Positions 1 to 5,494 of a stretch of DNA of 13,700 nucleotides are shown piece by piece. Numbering within the stretch: position 1 is the first letter of the stretch; each line of letters opens with the position of its first letter. The translations under genes and the position numbers were made by a program. A model generated the notes under the pieces. It had not been told where the DNA came from, made no database searches, and was given only the letters and a program-made list of their open reading frames with translations. Location of the stretch: positions 1 to 13,700 of the forward strand of contig DATKYV010000236.1 in NCBI GenBank assembly GCA_035528275.1, read 5' to 3'. This stretch comes from DATKYV01 sp035528275. Lineage in GTDB: Bacteria; Acidobacteriota; Terriglobia; UBA7540.

Positions 1-1287
1 GTTCGGTTCGGGGATGTATTGCAGCAAGCCCAAGGCGGCGGAATTGAGCCTCGCCTCCGGAATTCGATTGCCCTCGAAGGCTGCCGGCGCGCCAGCGAGG
101 CCGGTTTCCGGATCATAAATCACGGGTACGGTGCCGGCGAGTGGGCCGGAGGGAATGACCGTCTGCGAGAAATCGCCCCCGCGCTCGGCGAGCGTGGGAA
201 CGGTGGCGAAGCTGTCAAACGGATTACGAGCGCGGCGGAGGCTGTAGTTAACCAAGAAGCTGGTCTTATCCCGCCCCTGATAGATCTTGGGGATAACCAG
301 CGGGCCGCCGATGGAAAAGCCCGCCTGCTCCTGATAAGCCGGAATTTGCGGCGACGATTCGACGTTCAGAGGGTAGGGATGGGCGTCGAGCGCCGAGTTG
401 GAATACCGCTCGAACAGGTTGCCGCGAATGCGATTTGACATCGGACGGCCGCGGCCTCCCCCACCGCCAGAGAACATCCCGAAATCGGGCCGGCCGCCTC
501 CGCCAAAACCCGGCGCCCCCTGTGACTCACCTAATCGCTGGAATTGTTCTCGGCGCCGGCGCCCTCGGTCTTCTTCCTCCCCGGGAGTGGGAGCCCGCCC
601 CACGCTTCCCGAAAGCAGGAACGAGTTGGCGGCGCTGGCGGCGGCGTCCGGCGAGAGGAACTCCTCCTGCGAGGCGTTACCAGTGCCGTTCGAGGATTCG
701 CCCTGAGAGAGTGCGGCCGAGCCAGTGCCTTCCATGGACCGCACGTTAGCCTCTCCCGAGCCCATCTCTCCCTCGCCAGCGGCCGACTCCGCGGCGCCAC
801 GCAGGCGGGCAAGGACCTCGGGAGGCAGTGACTGGCGATTTTCAGACTCAGCGGCCCCCGAGGGAAATCTGGGGCGGGCCGGCGTGGGGCTCGCCTCAGG
901 CACGGCGATGGAGAGCTGGAGATTGACATCGGCTCCCTGGCCCGCACTCACCTGCACAGGCTCGCGCATTTCGGTTCGAAACCCGATGAGGGAAATCTCA
1001 AGTTTGTAGGCGCCGGGTTTCACGCCCGAGATCGTGTAATTGCCTTCCTCGTCCGTCCAAGTGAGCTTTCGTTCTCCGGTCTGTTTATCAACCAAGGTTA
1101 CGGTGGCGCCCGGGGCTTCCACTCCGCCCGGGCCACTGACGTGCCCCTTCACCGACCCCGCAACCTGGGCGAGCGCGGCTGCTGGAGCGAGCAGCATGAT
1201 GCCCGCAAGAACCGCCGCCCACATGGTCCTCTTGCCCCGTGCTCCGGAGATCGTCGCCACCGGGCGAAGTGCTGTTTGAACCTTCAT
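1..1287 (-). CDS. Oar-like TonB-dependent receptor, N-terminal part (3' end outside window)
   Basis: An open frame runs without a stop from an ATG at 1287 to the window edge, giving 429 residues of a protein that should be about 1000 residues long. Residues 21-41 form a signal-peptide hydrophobic core ending in ALAQ. Residues 43-130 are a CarboxypepD_reg-like beta-sandwich (GSVKGHV..., DEEGNYTISGVKPGAYKLEIS). Residues 190-285 are a low-complexity linker rich in Gly, Arg, Ser and Glu. From about 286 the text is typical of acidobacterial outer-membrane receptors: NSALDAHPYPLN, GGPLVIPKIYQGRDKTSF, then GNRIPEARLN near 407-416. The likely role is an outer-membrane TonB-gated transporter; the substrate cannot be told. 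A second ATG at 1224, just before the hydrophobic core, is a possible alternative start. Neither start has a strong ribosome-binding site. The family call is firm; the exact start is less so. Confidence 0.85.
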   Translation of the reverse strand, partial: MKVQTALRPVATISGARGKRTMWAAVLAGIMLLAPAAALAQVAGSVKGHVSGPGGVEAPGATVTLVDKQTGERKLTWTDEEGNYTISGVKPGAYKLEISLIGFRTEMREPVQVSAGQGADVNLQLSIAVPEASPTPARPRFPSGAAESENRQSLPPEVLARLRGAAESAAGEGEMGSGEANVRSMEGTGSAALSQGESSNGTGNASQEEFLSPDAAASAANSFLLSGSVGRAPTPGEEEDRGRRRREQFQRLGESQGAPGFGGGGRPDFGMFSGGGGGRGRPMSNRIRGNLFERYSNSALDAHPYPLNVESSPQIPAYQEQAGFSIGGPLVIPKIYQGRDKTSFLVNYSLRRARNPFDSFATVPTLAERGGDFSQTVIPSGPLAGTVPVIYDPETGLAGAPAAFEGNRIPEARLNSAALGLLQYIPEPN

Positions 1288-1394
1288 ACTTGCGGCAAAA
1301 CTACGACTCTAACCCAACGCTTGGTCATCTCGTTCTATTTCGACGTTTTCCGGCAGCCGGGGGTTACAAGCAGCGAATCCCCGAAATATTCAGA

Positions 1395-1808
1395 TTAGTT
1401 CCGGTCACCGCCGCCCCGGCGGTCCCAGCGTCTTTGCCGGCTCTCGTGCATTTTCTTCAGTTTCGCCTGCTGATCGGAGGTCAGGACAGAATTCATTCGC
1501 TCGTGCGATGACTGCCTGATTTCCTGCATCTTGGACCATCGCTCTTCGCGGGAGAGCGTATCGTCATTGCGCAAGGCCTCAAACTGTTTTTGCTCGTCCT
1601 CCAGAATCGGCTTCAATTGAGCCTTTTGTTCGTCGGTCAGTTTTAGCTCCTTGCTCAGCCTCTCGAGCCTCTGGCCGGGCTGCATGGCTCGGCGGCCGTC
1701 ACGGTCTCGCCCGGGGCCTTCGTATTGCCCGGCAAGAGAGGCTTGGCCCAAGACCAAAAGTCCCACTATGGCGAGTGGGATTACCCTCCATTTTCGTGTC
1801 TCTTGCAT
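1395..1808 (-). CDS. Small exported Spy/CpxP-like (LTXXQ-motif) protein
   Basis: A 137-residue protein with a signal peptide (residues about 1-26, hydrophobic PLAIVGLLVL, ending ASLA before G) followed by a charged, helix-rich mature part. Two copies of the LTXXQ-type signature are visible: LTDEQK at 57-62 and LTSDQQ at 109-114, the arrangement of the periplasmic chaperones and stress adaptors Spy and CpxP. The tail is basic and Gly/Arg-rich. The likely role is binding unfolded or metal-stressed proteins in the periplasm, inferred from family only. The start is well supported by a perfect Shine-Dalgarno (AAGGAGG) 9 nt upstream. It lies 107 bp upstream of the TonB receptor on the same strand, so the two may be co-transcribed. 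No metal-binding motif is obvious. It could equally be an uncharacterised LTXXQ protein with a different partner. Confidence 0.8.
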   Translation of the reverse strand: MQETRKWRVIPLAIVGLLVLGQASLAGQYEGPGRDRDGRRAMQPGQRLERLSKELKLTDEQKAQLKPILEDEQKQFEALRNDDTLSREERWSKMQEIRQSSHERMNSVLTSDQQAKLKKMHESRQRRWDRRGGGDRN

Positions 1809-1817
1809 TTGTTCATT

Positions 1818-1824
1818 CCTCCTT
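1818..1824 (-). promoter_or_regulatory. Strong ribosome-binding site of the Spy-like gene
   Basis: On the minus strand the bases read AAGGAGG, a perfect match to the anti-Shine-Dalgarno, with a 9-nt spacer to the ATG at 1808. It is the strongest ribosome-binding site I saw in the window and fixes the start of the small exported protein. Confidence 0.85.
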
Positions 1825-2136
1825 GGATTTCAGTGCCGGCCGTGCGTCGAATCCAGTCCGCCCCGAGGACCGCGAAAGCGGTGCGCCCCCGCGCTTCTTC
1901 GATCGAGGCCTGTCAAGGCCTTAAACACCCCAAATGGCAAAAAGTCGCGAAGCAGCCCTGACTCTTGACACCTGCTCAGACGTTTCAGGGCGCGACGGAG
2001 TTACAAGCCGAGGAAGAGGCTGGCCGGAGATTGGACAAAGGCCCCAGCGGAAGAGAGGATTCGCGCCGCGGTCGAAGCTCGAGCCCCACGCCGGCCATGG
2101 TGGCAGACAAGAATCATGCGGAGCGTCCGTCCCAAG
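1825..2136. other. Divergent intergenic region between the Spy-like gene and tig
   Basis: These bases separate the minus-strand exported-protein gene from the tig promoter. I see no tRNA, no convincing coding frame and no insertion-sequence ends. A 6-bp stem with a 4-nt loop, made of two copies of AGGCCT around GTCA, lies at 1906-1921. A lone TTGACA at 1965-1970 has no matching -10. No promoter for the minus-strand gene could be picked out with confidence. Confidence 0.6.
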
Positions 2137-2164
2137 TTGACAGTCGAGTCGCCTGTGCTATACT
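2137..2164 (+). promoter_or_regulatory. Sigma70-type promoter of tig with extended -10
   Basis: TTGACA at 2137-2142 and TATACT at 2159-2164 are separated by 16 bp, and TGC directly before the -10 makes an extended -10 element. The -35 is a perfect consensus match and the -10 matches 5 of 6. Transcription should begin near 2171, leaving a 5' leader of about 130 nt before the GTG of tig. In DNA this GC-rich such a match is unlikely by chance. It is predicted from sequence only. Confidence 0.75.
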
Positions 2165-2303
2165 GAATTTCTGGGCGCAAGGGGCGCGAAGGCCTTCCGG
2201 ATTGAGTTCCAGACAGAGCATTCCGCGGATCGAACGCGCAGACCCGGGAGAAAGACGCATCTCACCAACCTAACTCACTATCAAACCCTGCCAGCGAGGA
2301 ACC

Positions 2304-3578
2304 GTGGAGGCAGAGACCTGCAAAAAAGAACTGGTGATTGAGATACCGGCGGATGTGGTCCGGCGTGAAGTGGAAAAGGTCACCAACCAGTTTCGCCGCG
2401 TGGCGCGAATACCCGGCTTCCGACCCGGGCACGCGCGGCCCGCGCTGATCCGGCAGCACTTCCGTGCCGATATCCGCAATGAAGTGGTCCAGTCGCTGAT
2501 CCCCAAGTTTTTTGACAGTGTCGTCAAGGAAAAGAATCTGGCGGTGGTGGGGCGCCCCCGTTTCGACGACCTCAAGTTCGAAGACGACCAGCCGCTCACC
2601 TGCAAGGCGACGTTTGAAGTCCTGCCCGAATTCGAGTTGGGAGAATACAAAGGCCTGGAAGTGGAGGAGGAACCGGCGACCGTCGAAGACGCGGCCGTCG
2701 ACGCGGCGCTGGAAGAACTCCGGGAACGGGCGGCGACATTCGAAGTCGTCTCGGACCGGGCCGCCGCCGATGAGGACTACGTTTACGTCAGCTACCAGGG
2801 CCGCGACGTCAACGACAACGCCAAGTCCCCCATCGAGGCGCGCGAGGCGGTAATCCACATGGGCGGCAAAGGCACCGTCGCCGCCTTCACCGAGAACCTG
2901 CGCGGCGCCAAGCCCGGAGAGACGCGCGAATTCGAAGTGACCTATCCCGGTGATTTCGCGCAGAAGTCGCTGGCCGGGCAAACCGTCCGCTACCGGGTCG
3001 AGGTGCAGAGCATCAAAAAGAAGGTGGTGCCGCCGCTGGATGACGACCTGGCGAAGTCGGTGAGCGAATCCGAAACGCTGGCGGCACTCCGCGACGAGGT
3101 CCGATCCGGCCTGGAGAAGCAGCGGAAGCGCCAAGTGGAAAATGCGGCGATGAAGAAGCTCCTCGATCGGCTCGTCGAGCAGCACGATTTCGCGGCGCCT
3201 GAGGCGCTGGTGGAAGCGCAACTCGACCGCAAGCTGGAACGAATCGTGACCCAGCTCATGGCCCAAGGCATCGATCCGCGAAATACAGAGGTCGACTGGC
3301 GGAAGGTCCGCGAGGAATCGCGCCCGGAGGCCGAGAAGGACGTGCGAGGTTCGCTCATTCTGAGCAGGATTGCCGAGGCGGAGGGCATCGAAGTCTCCGA
3401 GGAGGAAGTGGACGAAGTGGTGCGCGACTTGGCGGCGGAGCGGCGCGAGACTCCGGCGGCGCTGAAAACCCGCTTGACACAGGAGGGCGCGCTGGGTACA
3501 ATTAGCTCTACTCGCCGCAACCAGAAAGCGCTTGAACTCATCTACCACAGCGCAAAAATCATTCGGAAAAGTGAGTAA
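2304..3578 (+). CDS. tig: Trigger factor (ribosome-associated chaperone and peptidyl-prolyl isomerase)
   Basis: A 424-residue protein of normal length for trigger factor, the chaperone that docks at the ribosome exit tunnel and shields nascent chains. The N-terminal ribosome-binding domain carries the signature GFRPGHARP at residues 38-46 (GFRKGKVP in E. coli). An FKBP-type PPIase region follows at about 150-245 (DEDYVYVSYQG..., GTVAAFTENLRGAKPGE). The C-terminal helical chaperone domain spans about 250-415. The start is GTG at 2304; GAGGA lies only 3 nt upstream, which is close. No ATG, GTG or TTG occurs upstream in frame before the stop at 2271-2273. The docking loop sits 5 residues nearer the N-terminus than in E. 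coli. The gene heads the tig-clpP-clpX-lon cluster, and its 3' end contains a promoter for the downstream genes. Confidence 0.95.
   Translation: MEAETCKKELVIEIPADVVRREVEKVTNQFRRVARIPGFRPGHARPALIRQHFRADIRNEVVQSLIPKFFDSVVKEKNLAVVGRPRFDDLKFEDDQPLTCKATFEVLPEFELGEYKGLEVEEEPATVEDAAVDAALEELRERAATFEVVSDRAAADEDYVYVSYQGRDVNDNAKSPIEAREAVIHMGGKGTVAAFTENLRGAKPGETREFEVTYPGDFAQKSLAGQTVRYRVEVQSIKKKVVPPLDDDLAKSVSESETLAALRDEVRSGLEKQRKRQVENAAMKKLLDRLVEQHDFAAPEALVEAQLDRKLERIVTQLMAQGIDPRNTEVDWRKVREESRPEAEKDVRGSLILSRIAEAEGIEVSEEEVDEVVRDLAAERRETPAALKTRLTQEGALGTISSTRRNQKALELIYHSAKIIRKSE
3474..3502 (+). promoter_or_regulatory. Internal promoter in the 3' end of tig, driving clpP-clpX-lon
   Basis: TTGACA at 3474-3479 and TACAAT at 3497-3502 are separated by exactly 17 bp: a perfect -35, a 5-of-6 -10 and the ideal spacer. 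It lies inside the tig coding sequence, about 115 bp upstream of the clpP start, with a predicted transcription start near 3509. In E. coli clpP also has its own promoters downstream of tig. Predicted from sequence only. Confidence 0.7.
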
Positions 3579-3581
3579 GTT

Positions 3582-3607
3582 TTAACACTGGTTAAGGGCC
3601 AAGGCCC
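3582..3607 (+). promoter_or_regulatory. Two adjacent dyads in the clpP leader
   Basis: TTAAC and GTTAA flank ACTG at 3582-3595. GGGCC and GGCCC flank AA at 3596-3607. Both fall in the 39-bp tig-clpP gap, just upstream of the clpP start. They could be operator half-sites or small RNA hairpins near the ribosome-binding region. No CIRCE element and no known heat-shock operator is visible here. Function unknown. Confidence 0.3.
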
Positions 3608-3617
3608 GACGAAGACC

Positions 3618-4226
3618 ATGAGCGGAAACGAACCGAGAATGACGCTGATCCCCATGGTGGTGGAACAGACCAACCGGGGAGAGCGCGCCTACGACATCTA
3701 TTCCCGCCTCCTGCGGGACAACATCATTTTCATCGGCACGCCCATCGACGACAACGTCGCCAACCTGGTGACCGCGCAACTGCTCTTCCTGGCGGCCGAG
3801 GACCCGGAGAAAGATGTTTCGCTTTACATCAATTCGCCCGGGGGAGTGGTGACAGCGGGCATGGCCATTTACGACACCATGCAGTTCATCAAACCCGACG
3901 TGGCCACGATCTGCATCGGCCAGGCGGCCAGCATTGCGGCGCTGCTTCTGGCGGCGGCGACGCCGGGCAAGCGCTTCGCCTTGCCCAACTCCCGCGTGCT
4001 GATTCACCAGCCGACGATGGGCGGCCTTTCCGGCCAAGCAACGGATATCGACATCCACGCCCGCGAGATCCTGCGCATCCGCGCCAGCCTGAACGAAATC
4101 ATGGCCCAGCACACCGGACAGCCGCTGGAGAAGATCGAGCGCGACATGGAGCGCGATTTCTGGATGGGCGCCCAGCAGGCCCGCGAATACGGCATCGTCG
4201 ACGAGATTATTCACAAGGCCAGGTGA
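3618..4226 (+). CDS. clpP: ATP-dependent Clp protease proteolytic subunit
   Basis: A 202-residue serine peptidase that forms the tetradecameric chamber of ClpXP in the cytoplasm. The catalytic triad is visible: S105 in GQAAS, H130 in VLIHQP and D180 in ERDMERD. The substrate-binding strand (YINSPGG, 70-76) and the handle helix text GQATDIDIHAREILRI (139-154) are well conserved. Compared with E. coli there is one extra residue after HQP. The two residues after the active Ser are Ile-Ala rather than the usual Met-Gly. The start at 3618 has only a weak ribosome-binding site (GAAG). The stop codon overlaps the clpX GTG start (GTGA), so translation of the two subunits is probably coupled. It lies 39 bp after tig and behind a promoter internal to tig. 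No long propeptide precedes the conserved MTLIPMVVEQ segment. Confidence 0.96.
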   Translation: MSGNEPRMTLIPMVVEQTNRGERAYDIYSRLLRDNIIFIGTPIDDNVANLVTAQLLFLAAEDPEKDVSLYINSPGGVVTAGMAIYDTMQFIKPDVATICIGQAASIAALLLAAATPGKRFALPNSRVLIHQPTMGGLSGQATDIDIHAREILRIRASLNEIMAQHTGQPLEKIERDMERDFWMGAQQAREYGIVDEIIHKAR

Positions 4227-5494
4227 ATGCTTTGAAACGCACCGGGAACGACGAGTTATTGCGCTGTTCGTTCTGCCACCGAACCCAGGACGCGGTCAAG
4301 AAATTGATCTCGTCACGGGGTGAGCAGCCCCGCGTTTACATCTGCGACGAGTGCATCGACGTTTGCAGCACCATGCTGGAAGAGGAAACGGGTGGCGGCG
4401 CCGCAACCGCGCAGTTGAAGGTTCCCCGGCCGACCGAGGTGAAGGATTTCCTCGATCAGTACGTCATCGGCCAGGAAAAAACCAAGAAGAAGCTCGGCGT
4501 CGCGGTCTACAACCATTTCAAGCGAATCATGCTCCAGCGCGTCCGCAACGAAGTGGAACTGACCAAATCGAATATTCTGCTCATCGGCCCCACGGGCACG
4601 GGCAAGACGCTGCTGGCGCAGACGCTCGCCCGGCAGTTGGAAGTTCCCTTCGCCATCGTGGACGCCACGACTCTGACCGAAGCCGGCTACGTCGGTGAGG
4701 ACGTCGAGAACATCATTCTCAAACTCCTCCAGAGCGCCGGCGGCGACGTCCAGCGCGCCCAGCACGGCATAATCTACATCGACGAAATCGACAAGATCGC
4801 TCGGAAGGACGAAAACCCCTCGATTACCCGCGACGTATCTGGCGAGGGAGTGCAGCAGGCGCTGCTGAAGATTCTGGAGGGCACGGTCGCCAACGTCCCG
4901 CCGCAGGGGGGGCGCAAGCACCCTCACCAGGAATTCATCCCCGTCGACACCACGGACATTCTCTTCATCTGCGGTGGCGCCTTCGTCGGGCTGGAGGGGA
5001 TTATCGAGCGGCGCGGGGGCAAGAAGACCGTCGGGTTCCACACCGAGGATAAAGAGACCCCGGCGGCCATGCGCCGTCGCGACATCGAAAGCTTGGAGCA
5101 GGTTCAGCCGATAGACTTGATTAAGTATGGGCTCATTCCGGAATTCGTGGGCCGTCTGCCCGTGGTCGGCGTGCTGGGCGACCTGGATGCCAAGGCGTTG
5201 ATCCAGGTCCTGACCCAGCCCAAGAACGCGCTGATTCGCCAGTACCAGAGGTTGTTCGAGTTCGAAAACGTCAAGCTGCACTTCACCGATGGGGCTCTCG
5301 AAGTCATCGCCAATCAAGCCCTGGCCCGCAAGCTCGGCGCCCGCGGGCTTCGGATGATTCTCGAGGATCTGATGCTCGACCTCATGTATCACCTCCCTGG
5401 CCAGGATAAGATCCAGGAATTCGTGGTGGCCGCTGAGATGGTGAAGAACCACGAAATTGATTTCGGATCAACTTGGCTGGAGAAAGCAGGGTAA
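4223..5494 (+). CDS. clpX: ClpX, AAA+ unfoldase of the ClpXP protease
   Basis: A 423-residue hexameric unfoldase that recognises tagged substrates and feeds them into ClpP. An N-terminal zinc-binding domain carries C15/C18 and C41/C44. The AAA+ module has Walker A GPTGTGKT (122-129), pore-loop GYVG (155-158), Walker B IIYIDEID (183-190), an RKH loop (231-233) and a sensor II region GARGLR (372-377). The ClpP-docking tripeptide is V270-G271-F272 in place of the IGF of E. coli, which fits partnership with the adjacent ClpP. The start is the GTG overlapping the clpP stop; an in-frame TTG at 4232 is an alternative. The stop TAA shares its last A with the lon ATG. All key residues are intact. Confidence 0.97.
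   Translation: MNALKRTGNDELLRCSFCHRTQDAVKKLISSRGEQPRVYICDECIDVCSTMLEEETGGGAATAQLKVPRPTEVKDFLDQYVIGQEKTKKKLGVAVYNHFKRIMLQRVRNEVELTKSNILLIGPTGTGKTLLAQTLARQLEVPFAIVDATTLTEAGYVGEDVENIILKLLQSAGGDVQRAQHGIIYIDEIDKIARKDENPSITRDVSGEGVQQALLKILEGTVANVPPQGGRKHPHQEFIPVDTTDILFICGGAFVGLEGIIERRGGKKTVGFHTEDKETPAAMRRRDIESLEQVQPIDLIKYGLIPEFVGRLPVVGVLGDLDAKALIQVLTQPKNALIRQYQRLFEFENVKLHFTDGALEVIANQALARKLGARGLRMILEDLMLDLMYHLPGQDKIQEFVVAAEMVKNHEIDFGSTWLEKAG

Noticed and set aside
19..1511. Several plus-strand open frames at the left end
   Set aside because: They overlap the minus-strand TonB receptor and Spy-like genes, whose translations show clear signal peptides and family text. The plus-strand products are Arg/Pro/Ala-rich noise.
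1906..1921. AGGCCT-GTCA-AGGCCT dyad, possible operator or terminator
   Set aside because: The stem is only 6 bp, no T-run follows, it is far from either start codon, and AGGCCT is itself palindromic, so chance is a sufficient explanation.
1965..1970. Perfect TTGACA upstream of tig
   Set aside because: No acceptable -10 at 15-19 bp; the better promoter is at 2137-2164.
2262..3548. A 428-codon open frame antisense to tig
   Set aside because: It lies wholly opposite a well-conserved gene. Its translation is His/Arg/Leu-rich with no recognisable motif, as expected of antisense frames in GC-rich codon usage.
3579..3617. CIRCE or other known heat-shock operator before clpP
   Set aside because: I looked for TTAGCACTC/GAGTGCTAA-type sequence and found none; only short dyads of unknown meaning are present.
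4313..5452. Long antisense frames opposite clpX and lon (also 5512-6477 and 6646-7689)
   Set aside because: They are shadows of the coding strand, with no ribosome-binding sites and no domain-like sequence.
5473..5493. TTG start for lon, 7 codons upstream
   Set aside because: The ATG at 5494 has the overlapping TAATG arrangement and a purine-rich stretch upstream, and the extra residues lie inside clpX and are not family-like.
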